This document shows, piece by piece, positions 7,599 through 15,038 of a DNA stretch of 20,680 nucleotides. How positions within the stretch are numbered: the stretch's first letter is position 1; each line of letters begins with the position of its first letter. The DNA comes from CAYLLT01 sp964591605 (lineage in GTDB: Bacteria; Planctomycetota; Phycisphaerae; UBA1845; PWPN01), in NCBI GenBank assembly GCA_964591605.1, contig CAZQEN010000106.1, positions 1-20,680 of the forward strand, in the 5' to 3' direction. A model generated the notes under the pieces. The model did not search any database. It worked only from the letters and a program-made list of their open reading frames with translations, and had not been told where the DNA came from. Made by a program: the position numbers and the translations under genes.

Positions 7599-8620
7599 GA
7601 TCCCCCCGTCGAAGCGGCCTGGTCGGTCCCCTGCGTGAGAACGTGATCATTGCTCCCCACGGCGCAACCGCTCACGAAGATCGACGTGATTCTGTTCCGT
7701 CGTCGCCAGGAGTAAATCAATCCTCTTAACAGGCCAAGCCAGGCGCCTGGCCATCTCAGCGGGTTGACCAGGTTTTCTCGACGCATGGGCCCGGCCCGGA
7801 GTGTTCGCCAGACCGCGATCTGCCAGAAGCTGTGAGGACGCCAGCCGAATCGGAAGAGCAGCAGAAAGTAGCTCGCGGTTTTCGACCATTCCGCCAGCAG
7901 CTTGTTCCCCGGCGTGCGGCAACCACCGACAGGAGCCAGTCGATGGATCACCTCCAGGCGTGGATCGTAACGGATTTCCATTCCTGCCGCCCGCACGCGG
8001 GCCGACATCTCATAGTCCTCTCCGAAGGCAGATCCAACGAATGATTCATCGTAGCCGCCAAGCCGGATGGCCAGATCGCGCCGGATGCTGTGATTCGCCC
8101 CTCCGAACTTCACAACCGGGCCTGCCGCCTGCGAACGCGGAAGGAATGTGGGTAGGGATTGAATGGCCCGATCATCAAAGCTCGGTCGTTCCGACGAGAG
8201 TCGGTAGTGGTACTCCTGCCCCGCCGCCGCTCCAACCTTCGCATCGTCGAATTGACTCAGATGCCCCCGGAGCAAGCCGGGGCAGACAATCACATCGTCA
8301 TCCAGAAAGAGCACAATCGGCGCACGTGCCATCTGGAGAGCCACATTCCGGGCACGGGTGAGCGACGGCGGCCGCATCCGTTCATAGCGGATCCGCCCAT
8401 CCCTGCTCCACGCATCCAAACGGGACTGCACCGGCTCAAGATGGGCCTCAGTCTGGTCAATCACAATCAGTTCCATGTCGGCTTCAAGGTACTCGAGCAC
8501 GCTCTCGATCGTGTCGACCAGATACTGCTCCCTGCCGAACGTGGCAATAGCCACGGACAGGCGATAGGCAGGCGGCAAGGGGGGCGCGGCAGACAAACCC
8601 TCTTGGCAGTCAGCGCACAT
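7595..8620 (-). CDS. Glycosyltransferase family 2 (GT-A fold)
   Basis: This 341-residue GT2 enzyme starts its fold at LSVAIATFGREQYL (21-34). It has LIVIDQTE at 51-58, LTRARNVAL at 87-95 and the metal/nucleotide-binding FLDDDV at 105-110. GGANHSIRRD then follows at 173-182 and GGYDESFVGSAFGEDYEMSAR at about 188-208, where E201-D202 is the usual catalytic-base region. The N-terminal MCADCQEG has two cysteines in C-x2-C spacing, unusual for the family and possibly metal binding. ATG at 8620 is preferred because AAAGGGG lies 7 bases upstream; a TTG two codons earlier is weaker. It overlaps the flippase stop by a few bases. It should transfer a sugar to the lipid-linked repeat unit at the inner face of the membrane. 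Confidence 0.9.
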   Translation of the reverse strand: MCADCQEGLSAAPPLPPAYRLSVAIATFGREQYLVDTIESVLEYLEADMELIVIDQTEAHLEPVQSRLDAWSRDGRIRYERMRPPSLTRARNVALQMARAPIVLFLDDDVIVCPGLLRGHLSQFDDAKVGAAAGQEYHYRLSSERPSFDDRAIQSLPTFLPRSQAAGPVVKFGGANHSIRRDLAIRLGGYDESFVGSAFGEDYEMSARVRAAGMEIRYDPRLEVIHRLAPVGGCRTPGNKLLAEWSKTASYFLLLFRFGWRPHSFWQIAVWRTLRAGPMRRENLVNPLRWPGAWLGLLRGLIYSWRRRNRITSIFVSGCAVGSNDHVLTQGTDQAASTGGS

Positions 8621-10211
8621 GTACAAGCCCCTTTCGCAGGAGCGACTTCAACTCGTGATCGCTTAAAACGATCAGCACAACCGCTACCCCCGTGAAAGCC
8701 AGCGATGCGGTAATGAAGACGGACCAATTCGAGATGACCCCAGTCGCCGGGCTCAGGCAGATCGCCAGGGCCAGAGGCACCGCCAGGAGCTTCGCCAGGT
8801 CCCTGAGCAGCGCTCGAGCCTCAAGGGCGGGCAACTGAAGCTGCGACCGGAACGCGCGAAAGAGCAACCAGTTCGCGCCGAGGCTGGCGATCAGCGAACC
8901 GGCCGGCGCACCCCAGAGCTGGCCGGCCAGGAGAAAAGCAAGGGTGATGGGGATTTTGATCGCCGCATCCAGCCAGCTTGCCCCGAGCAACACGTGAAAG
9001 CTCCCCATGGCGAAGAGCGAGTTGTACGGAGAGCTCCCAACGAGCAGGTTCAAACCCCACAGCGCGGCCAGGATGTTAACCGCATGACCCGCATAAACAT
9101 GAGGGCCCATGTACAACCGGACGAAGGCGGTGTTGAGAAAAACGACCGCCGCCATTCCCACCGCCCCAACCACACATTGAAGTTTCATCGCCAGGACAGC
9201 AATGTCGCGGAATCGGGCGCGATTCGACTCGCCGTGGAGGTGAGCCATCGAGGGCATGAGAGCCGTGCTGATCGGACCAGTGAGCATTCGCACCGTATCG
9301 TGCGCTCTGATGGTGAGCGCAAACATCCCTGCTGTTTCGGGCCCCAAGATCAAACCCACCAGGAAGGGGTCTGAATTCGCCTCGAGGCTGGAGCCAATCC
9401 GCGTCATGAATAATGTAAGAGAACGATTCCACAGAGAGCTCGCATCCCGCCAACTGAAACATAAAGGAAGGCGCATTTCACCCACGCAGACCCACACGAA
9501 TGCGACCAGACCACCTAAAACGGCAACCACGCTTCGGGTGGCCAGCCCGGCGGCTACCGCGTACAAGCCCCAGCCCTTCAACAGCAGAATCACCGTCACC
9601 GCCACGTTCACGAGATCCGATCCGAGATGCAGGACACCCGGGAGGAACGGACGCTGAAGGCTCTTGAGGATGCCCTCCGTTGCCACGCCTACGATGTTCA
9701 CACCGTTGGCGACAGCGACAATGAGAAAGCACACCTGGAGACGGTGTGCGGCCAAGTCTGTCAACCCCATCCAGCGGGGCACAAACGGCGAGAGGATCGA
9801 GGCTATCGCGCCCGCCAAGCAGGCCAGCAGGAGCGACTGCGCAACGCCGGTTGTGACAAGTCGACCGAGGGCGAATCGATCACCCGCACCGTATGCCGCG
9901 GCGGACGCCTGGGTGATGACCCCCATGAGACCCAGGTCGAGCATCATGAGATAGCCCAGCACTCCGCCTGTCGCCAGCCACGCCCCGTACTCCTCCAGCC
10001 CGATGTAGTGCAGATAAAGCGGCACCAGCGCCAGATTCCGGATCAGGACCAGTACCATGGAGCCATACGAGAAAAACAGACTCCACAGCGTGGCCCGGCG
10101 CCGGCTGGGCGCCCTGGGCAGCGACGCCGCCGCGCCGTCCGTGGTGGTCCCCTCCTGCCCGAAGTCGGGCAGGCCGGGCATCTCCGGATCTGGATTCACC
10201 TGGCCGATCAC
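8610..10211 (-). CDS. Wzx-like polysaccharide flippase (MOP/PST exporter family)
   Basis: This 533-residue polytopic membrane protein has about 12-14 hydrophobic spans starting near residue 42. The first helix region SLFFSYGSMVLVLIRNLALVPLYLHYIGLEEYGAWLATGG fits the start of the polysaccharide biosynthesis/MOP superfamily, whose members flip lipid-linked repeat units across the inner membrane. A second landmark is LGLMGVITQASAAAYGAGDR at about 92-111, resembling the G-L-x-x-A-x-x-x-x-x-A loop of PST transporters. The first 40 residues are hydrophilic and Pro/Ala/Arg rich. The GTG at 10211 is the only upstream choice, since a TGA lies in frame 15 bases before it; AAGG lies 9 bases upstream. 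It is the first gene of the visible operon and stands back to back with the lyase gene. Confidence 0.9.
   Translation of the reverse strand: MIGQVNPDPEMPGLPDFGQEGTTTDGAAASLPRAPSRRRATLWSLFFSYGSMVLVLIRNLALVPLYLHYIGLEEYGAWLATGGVLGYLMMLDLGLMGVITQASAAAYGAGDRFALGRLVTTGVAQSLLLACLAGAIASILSPFVPRWMGLTDLAAHRLQVCFLIVAVANGVNIVGVATEGILKSLQRPFLPGVLHLGSDLVNVAVTVILLLKGWGLYAVAAGLATRSVVAVLGGLVAFVWVCVGEMRLPLCFSWRDASSLWNRSLTLFMTRIGSSLEANSDPFLVGLILGPETAGMFALTIRAHDTVRMLTGPISTALMPSMAHLHGESNRARFRDIAVLAMKLQCVVGAVGMAAVVFLNTAFVRLYMGPHVYAGHAVNILAALWGLNLLVGSSPYNSLFAMGSFHVLLGASWLDAAIKIPITLAFLLAGQLWGAPAGSLIASLGANWLLFRAFRSQLQLPALEARALLRDLAKLLAVPLALAICLSPATGVISNWSVFITASLAFTGVAVVLIVLSDHELKSLLRKGLVHVR
8628..8634 (-). promoter_or_regulatory. 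Ribosome binding site deciding the GT2 start
   Basis: AAAGGGG on the minus strand lies 7 bases before ATG at 8620 and within the last codons of the flippase gene. It supports ATG at 8620 over the TTG at 8626. Confidence 0.55.
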
Positions 10212-10212
10212 C

Positions 10213-10389
10213 TCACCCTGCCTTCAAAACCGTCGAACCTGCCGTGCCCTGAGCCCACTCCTGACGCCCGCCCATCGACCACCCGCTGTTTCCGATAACC
10301 ACCGCACTGCCGCTGACGAGTCCGCCGCCAGCGCCCTCGCCGCGCCACCCCCCGCCCGCCGCCGGTTTCTTATCGTATGTTTGCAGCAT
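10213..10389 (-). other. Possible small glycine-rich ORF just upstream of the flippase gene
   Basis: A 58-codon frame (MLQTYDKKPAAGGGW to TVLKAG) ends one base before the GTG of the flippase gene (TGA G GTG), a spacing that would allow translational coupling. The codon third positions are mostly G or C, like the neighbouring genes. Against it, there is no good ribosome site, the composition is Gly-rich and no family is recognised. The same frame stays open far upstream, antisense to the lyase gene, which can happen by chance in GC-rich DNA. It could be a leader peptide, a real small protein, or nothing. Confidence 0.22.
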
Positions 10390-10451
10390 GCGAAGCTCGA
10401 CAACCTGGGATGAATAGGTCACTCCAAGGCTTCCGCTGACGACGCACACAC

Positions 10452-10457
10452 AAGGAG
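10452..10457 (+). promoter_or_regulatory. Ribosome binding site of the lyase gene
   Basis: AAGGAG lies exactly 7 bases before a GTG codon at 10465. It is the strongest Shine-Dalgarno match in the window and fixes a GTG start where no ATG is available nearby. Confidence 0.75.
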
Positions 10458-10464
10458 ACGTGGC

Positions 10465-13400
10465 GTGCCGCTCCGAAGGGACGACAGCAATCCTGCGCTC
10501 GACCGATACGCCTCTGCCGCGCACGGCGCAGGGGTGTCGGCTGCTTATCGGAACCGCCGCTGCGCGCTGGCCCGCACCTGCGCGATGGTGATGGTGTCCG
10601 CCGCCTGCCTCGGCCAGTCCTGCGCCAGCACGTCCGAGGTGCTCCCCGACACCACGGGCACTGTGGGCCAGCAGCAGGTTCTCGGTTTTCAGCCGACGGC
10701 GCCGCTCATCGCCGACGCGGGTCTCGACCTGGTCGTCAAGCCCGGCGCTACCGTGCTCCTCAACGGCGCCGTCGTGGACAACCAGACGGGCGCCGCTCCC
10801 AAGAGCCAGTGGACACAGATCGCCGGTCCCGAGGTGACGCTCATCGGTTCTTTCCGACTGCGACCGAGTTTCGTTGCTCCCCGGGCGGATGACGGCACGA
10901 CCCTCACCTTCACCCTGACGCTCACCAGCGGCGACGTATCGGCCACCGACGACGTGAACGTGGTCATCAGCCGTACGGCCGGCAGTGAAGCCGGCGCCGA
11001 AGCCCTGCCCCTCTTTGCCGACGCGGGCCTGGATCAATACGTCGCGCCCGGCGCCGAGGTCCGGCTCGACGGCAGCCGCAGCGCCGCGCCGGATGGCGGT
11101 TTCATCACCACCAACTGGCAGCAGATCGCCGGCCCGTCCGTGTTTCTGCGCGGCTCGTTTGCGGCCAGGCCGGTGTTCACCGCGCCGCATGTCACGGCGG
11201 ACACCACGCTCACGTTCTCGCTCACCGTCAGCGACGGCGCCGGCAGCGCCACCGACACCACGAACGTGATCGTCGTGGCCGCCCCCTTCTCGGAGGCCGA
11301 CATCACGCTGACCGCTGTGCCTCCGCGAGGTTCCGTCCCGTTGAACGTTGCGTTCTCCGCGACTACACTGGCTTTCACGGATCCTCAGCCGTTTGCGTGG
11401 GATTTCGGCGACGGCACAACGGCCGAAGGTGCCAGTGTGAATCACCTGTTCTCCAGTCCGGGCAGCTACCTGGTCTCGGCGTGCCTTGCCCCCATCGCCG
11501 GCTCGATTCCCGTCTGTGCCTACACGGCGGTAGCGGTCGGCGACACCAACAGCATCCCCATCGCCATGCCCATGCGGGTGGTCGCCTCGACGGCCGCCTC
11601 CATGATCCAACTCACCGCCACCGACGAAGACCAGGATCCGCTCACTTATCAGGTCAAAAAGCTGCCCACCAGCGGATCTCTGGTGGATCCGGCGGCCGAG
11701 CGGACGATCCTCGAATCCGACCTGCCTTATCCGATCGCCGCGGGCGGTAACATCGTGACCTACATCCCCACCAGCGGATTCGTCGGCGCCGACAGTTTCC
11801 GGTTCGCCGTCAGCGACAGCCAGGTCACGGGGCCGACCGCCACCGTGATGATCAGCGTCCCCAGGGAAGCGGTTGCTTATCAGAGTACGGTTCCCGCGGT
11901 CACCGAGGAGCGGTTCAGCAGTATCCAGGAGGCGCCGGCTCCCAGGACCATCACCCGCAACGATTACATGCAATACATCCAGCGCTGGTACTCCAACCAG
12001 AGCGAGTATGCCCTGAAAGTCATGGGTAAGCCGGATGCCGCTCACCAGGAGGACTACGCCCGGCGGGAGGCGTTCTTTTACCGCCTCACCCGCCAGCCCG
12101 GCTACGTGGGCCGCACGCTCGAGTTCCTTCACGGAAGCTATCGCTACCATTCGGAGGGTCCCGGCCGCGACGGCGCCGACTGGAACACGATCTCCACGGC
12201 CGGGCAGGCCTGTTTCTGGGTCTTCGACGCCCTCACCGCCGAGGAGCGCAACTTCGTCCAGGATTATCTGCTCCTGCTCGAATCCAAACTCAAGCAGCCC
12301 CCCGAATACGGGGCCATGAACCGCAGCATGGGCACGGCACTGGGACGCAAGATCATCGCCACCCTGTTCCCCAACGCACCCGGCAGCGAGCAGCGCAACG
12401 CCTACGTCCAGCAGGTCTGGAACGACTGGTGGCTGTACCGCGACACCGATGAGAATTCAACGCACTACAACGCCGCATTCTGGCACTATGTGCAGGTCTG
12501 GCTCGAGGTCTCCGGGCAGCAGGCCCTCTACCAGGACCCGCAGTTCAGAAAGGTCGCCGAACGGTACCTCTCGCAGGCCACGCCGCTCGGTTTCATCCCT
12601 GGCTACGGCGACTGCGTGGGGCTCAACGAGGATCCTGGCACGTGGATCGCCATCTTCGAGAAGTGGGCGACCGCCTACCGCGATGGACGCTTCCGCTGGG
12701 CCGCCCACCGGATGTTCGAGTGGACCCTCGCCCGTGAACGGGAGATGCAGCAGTGGGGCAACATCACCATCTGGACCATGGATTTCCTGATGGATGCCCG
12801 CCTGGCCGCTGACGACTCCATCGCCGCCCTGAAGCCGCAGATCCCGTCTCAAATCACCACGCGCAAGGCCATGCGCTGGCTCACCCCGGCGGAGCGGACG
12901 TCGGAAAACTACTACGGAAAACTGCTCGATCAGGATATCCCCGACAAGCTCATCCTGCGCAATGGCTGGAACGTCGACAGCACCTATGCCATGGTCGAAT
13001 TGGCGCCGCAGATGGGCCACGGCCACGGGGACACCGGCAGCTTCAACTGCGTGACTGCCGACGGGAGTGTCCTGCTGGCAGACACCCCCTATCTGGTCAA
13101 GAGCCATCGCTTCCACAACTGCCTGCAGATCGACCGCGGCGGAACGCCTGTCTACAACGGCCCGAGCCTCGCCGCCATGCGCACCACGGCCAGTCTGGCC
13201 GATCATGCCCTGGCCGCCTACGCGGACGTCCACATCGACGGATACATGGGCGAGCCCGCGAGCCTCGACCGCAGAATCCTGTTCCTCAAGGACACGCCCG
13301 TCATCTGGGTGCAGGATACGCTCAACGTCACGCAGGAGTTCACCGCCGCCATCGGCCCCGCCTGGCAGACGGTCAGCATCTACTCTCAACAGGGGGCCAA

Positions 13401-13968
13401 CTGGGTCGACATGTGTCTGCCCACCATCCCGCTCGCTTACATCTGGGACCTGAAGTACCTCATGCAGTGGTCGAATCTCGGACGCGATCTGCTCGTGACG
13501 TTCCTGCCTCATCCGCAGGCGAGTCTCCAGATCGATGATGTCACCCACGATGACACACGGGCGATCGTCCCCCAGACGCTGCAGAACAACTTCACGCGGC
13601 GAGTCTGGTGGAAGCAGCCGGCCAAGGCGCTCGTTCCGGGAAGCCCGTCTCGATTCAGCAGTCTGCTCGTGGCCCACCGGCCGACGCCCGACTATCCGCA
13701 GCTTGCGTCCCACTTCACGATGGCGATCGATTCGCCCGATGCGGCGGTCGTCGAGTTCCGGCCCGATAGCTCCCGAACGATCTGGATGGGGCTGAACGAG
13801 ACCGGCCGAATGCTCGAAACCGCGGCCTTCCGCACGGACGCCCGCCAGTTCGTGATCGACACGCTGCCCACCCGCGCCCCCCGCTACGTGATCATCTCCG
13901 CCACGCATCTGACGCTCGCGGGGCAGCTCGAGCACAGCTCCAACGACCGCCAGACCGCGGAGAAATGA
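10465..13968 (+). CDS. Secreted heparinase II/III-like polysaccharide lyase with PKD/REJ and cadherin-like modules
   Basis: This is a 1167-residue exported protein. An Arg-rich n-region ends at about residue 32, then a hydrophobic stretch to about 54 (AMVMVSAACLGQSCA) suggests a signal peptide, perhaps with cleavage near SCA-ST. Two REJ/PKD-like beta modules lie at about 80-170 and 183-272, both with ADAGLD and W..IAGP signatures. A classical PKD domain at about 276-358 has WDFGDG at 312-317. A cadherin-like module is at about 362-466 (DEDQDPLTY, GADSFRFAVSD). The catalytic part has a helical toroid at about 495-830 and a beta-sandwich at about 835-1155. H852-G-H-G-D856 followed by GSF and LLADTPY is the heparinase II/III-like hallmark. 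These enzymes cleave uronic-acid polysaccharides by beta-elimination. Its place beside a glycan cluster suggests polymer trimming or release. No C-terminal sorting tag is seen. Confidence 0.85.
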   Translation: MPLRRDDSNPALDRYASAAHGAGVSAAYRNRRCALARTCAMVMVSAACLGQSCASTSEVLPDTTGTVGQQQVLGFQPTAPLIADAGLDLVVKPGATVLLNGAVVDNQTGAAPKSQWTQIAGPEVTLIGSFRLRPSFVAPRADDGTTLTFTLTLTSGDVSATDDVNVVISRTAGSEAGAEALPLFADAGLDQYVAPGAEVRLDGSRSAAPDGGFITTNWQQIAGPSVFLRGSFAARPVFTAPHVTADTTLTFSLTVSDGAGSATDTTNVIVVAAPFSEADITLTAVPPRGSVPLNVAFSATTLAFTDPQPFAWDFGDGTTAEGASVNHLFSSPGSYLVSACLAPIAGSIPVCAYTAVAVGDTNSIPIAMPMRVVASTAASMIQLTATDEDQDPLTYQVKKLPTSGSLVDPAAERTILESDLPYPIAAGGNIVTYIPTSGFVGADSFRFAVSDSQVTGPTATVMISVPREAVAYQSTVPAVTEERFSSIQEAPAPRTITRNDYMQYIQRWYSNQSEYALKVMGKPDAAHQEDYARREAFFYRLTRQPGYVGRTLEFLHGSYRYHSEGPGRDGADWNTISTAGQACFWVFDALTAEERNFVQDYLLLLESKLKQPPEYGAMNRSMGTALGRKIIATLFPNAPGSEQRNAYVQQVWNDWWLYRDTDENSTHYNAAFWHYVQVWLEVSGQQALYQDPQFRKVAERYLSQATPLGFIPGYGDCVGLNEDPGTWIAIFEKWATAYRDGRFRWAAHRMFEWTLAREREMQQWGNITIWTMDFLMDARLAADDSIAALKPQIPSQITTRKAMRWLTPAERTSENYYGKLLDQDIPDKLILRNGWNVDSTYAMVELAPQMGHGHGDTGSFNCVTADGSVLLADTPYLVKSHRFHNCLQIDRGGTPVYNGPSLAAMRTTASLADHALAAYADVHIDGYMGEPASLDRRILFLKDTPVIWVQDTLNVTQEFTAAIGPAWQTVSIYSQQGANWVDMCLPTIPLAYIWDLKYLMQWSNLGRDLLVTFLPHPQASLQIDDVTHDDTRAIVPQTLQNNFTRRVWWKQPAKALVPGSPSRFSSLLVAHRPTPDYPQLASHFTMAIDSPDAAVVEFRPDSSRTIWMGLNETGRMLETAAFRTDARQFVIDTLPTRAPRYVIISATHLTLAGQLEHSSNDRQTAEK

Positions 13969-14316
13969 GCGGTCGGATCGGTGACGGCTTGGCGCCTCAC
14001 GGCCAGCCGGCGTTCACGGCGACTGTCCCGGTCCACCCGGGCCAGTTCTCGTCCTGGAAGGGCTGTGTTCCGCCCTGGTTATCGGGCGTTGATTCGGGCT
14101 CCGGACAGACTCCGTCCCCTTCGACCGACATACGGACGAATCATGCCCCCTGACGAATACCCGTTATCGGATCGGCGAACCGTTCCGATCATCATATCGG
14201 TCGTTCTAAACCCCAGCAACAGTACGGGTTTGCGCAAATCCCCCCGTGTTTGTCCACCGAGGCAGGGCTGCTGTGAGTACGCGTGGGCACGCGGTCAGTT
14301 CATCCCCCGGCGATCA
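13969..14316. other. Convergent intergenic region, no gene seen
   Basis: These 348 bases separate the 3' ends of the lyase and NusG-like genes. One imperfect hairpin at 14166-14189 is the only structure that stands out. A second short perfect stem, CGCGT/ACGCG with a GGGC loop, lies near 14281-14294. A 62-codon plus-strand frame overlapping the lyase stop has no family resemblance and was not accepted. No tRNA or rRNA was seen. Confidence 0.6.
14166..14189. terminator. Hairpin between convergent genes, possible bidirectional terminator
   Basis: ATCGGATCGG and CCGTTCCGAT pair over 10 positions with one T-T mismatch around a CGAA loop. It lies between two converging genes, where a terminator is expected. 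There is no long T run on either strand, so it is not a textbook intrinsic terminator. Confidence 0.35.
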
Positions 14317-14925
14317 TCATCGATAGGCCCGCCGCTCGACCCGAGCGTTGAAGATGAATGAGGGCGGGTCGATCTTCTCGACCGCATCGCGTTCCACTTC
14401 GACGCTCACGCTTTGCCCCAGAATCGTGACGTTCATCGTCAGCCGGAAACGTCCCGAGAGCTGGGTAATGACCCCTTCCAGGCCCACCAGCGGGCCGGAG
14501 GTGATCCGCCCCCAGTCCCCCTCCTTGAGCCGCGGGGCAACCGAGAAGTCCTGCTGGGTGCTCAGGAGCAGACGAACATTCGTCAGCTCGCGCACAAGTT
14601 GAGCCTGATCCGACACTTCGAGCACATGGGCGATGCGGTTGGTGCGGAGGGCGGCGTAGCGGTGGTCTTCGGTGCCGTTGAAGAACAGGTAGCCCGGGAA
14701 GACGGGCACCTGGCTCCTCGAGATACGCCGGGTGGCGCGGCTCCGGGTGATCCGCTGGGCGAGCGGCAGGTAGTACGGGATCTGCATCCGCCCGAGCTCC
14801 TGGGCGAGGATCTTCTCGTTGCGGGATCGCGTGTGGGCCACGTACCAGCGCCCCCCTTCGACGGTGACGAATTCGATCACCGTCTCGGCTGTTCCCAACA
14901 GGTGTTCGTTCACGTGGTCGTCCAT
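14317..14925 (-). CDS. NusG-family specialised transcription antiterminator (RfaH/UpxY-like)
   Basis: This 202-residue protein has a NusG N-terminal domain at about 26-123: RWYVAHTRSRNEK at 26-38, IPYYLPL at 49-55 and VPVFPGYLFF at 73-82. A KOW domain follows at about 134-186 (EGDWGRITSGPLVGLEGVI). NusG paralogs bind RNA polymerase and modulate pausing and termination; the RfaH, UpxY and LoaP types act on long polysaccharide or secondary-metabolite operons. It lies upstream of the glycan operon in the operon's direction but is separated from it by the opposite-strand lyase gene, so it would act in trans. ATG at 14925 was chosen because the NGN domain starts soon after it. An ATG at 15042 overlaps the previous stop as ATGA but adds 39 Arg/Pro/Cys-rich residues that look non-coding. 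Neither has a strong ribosome site. Confidence 0.88.
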   Translation of the reverse strand: MDDHVNEHLLGTAETVIEFVTVEGGRWYVAHTRSRNEKILAQELGRMQIPYYLPLAQRITRSRATRRISRSQVPVFPGYLFFNGTEDHRYAALRTNRIAHVLEVSDQAQLVRELTNVRLLLSTQQDFSVAPRLKEGDWGRITSGPLVGLEGVITQLSGRFRLTMNVTILGQSVSVEVERDAVEKIDPPSFIFNARVERRAYR

Positions 14926-15038
14926 GCAGAGCTCAGGCGCGGCCGGAATCCCCGGCTTCCGAAGGCACCCTATCCTAGCGGCGGGGTCGCATCTTGTCCC
15001 ATCCCGCGGGCGGGACGGCGCGAATCGGGACGGGCAGA

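Larger units (their letters stand above)
10212..10464. promoter_or_regulatory. Divergent intergenic region between flippase and lyase genes
   Basis: These 253 bases must hold, or lie close to, the promoters for the lyase gene on the plus strand and possibly the polysaccharide operon on the minus strand. No convincing -35/-10 pair was found by eye. An A+T-richer patch around 10369-10385 (TTTCTTATCGTATGTTT) is the best place for promoter elements. The middle is a C-rich run near 10331-10360. The region is also covered by the possible small ORF on the minus strand. Confidence 0.4.

Noticed and set aside
10213..12150. 645-codon minus-strand open frame opposite the lyase gene
   Set aside because: It is antisense to a gene with clear domains, is rich in Arg, Gly and His and has no recognisable family. 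It is open because GC-rich codon bias removes stops; only its last part outside the lyase gene was kept as a weak candidate.
12457..13935. 492-codon minus-strand open frame opposite the lyase catalytic region
   Set aside because: Arg/Gly/Asp-rich shadow frame; the plus strand carries the heparinase-like motifs.
13965..14153. 62-codon plus-strand frame overlapping the lyase stop as ATGA
   Set aside because: The overlap geometry is attractive, but the sequence is Pro/Ser/Gly-rich with weak codon bias and no family. It probably arises by chance.
15002..15015. TCCCGC/GCGGGA palindrome between the giant gene and the NusG-like gene
   Set aside because: The loop would be only two bases and there is no T run, so it was not called a terminator or attenuator.
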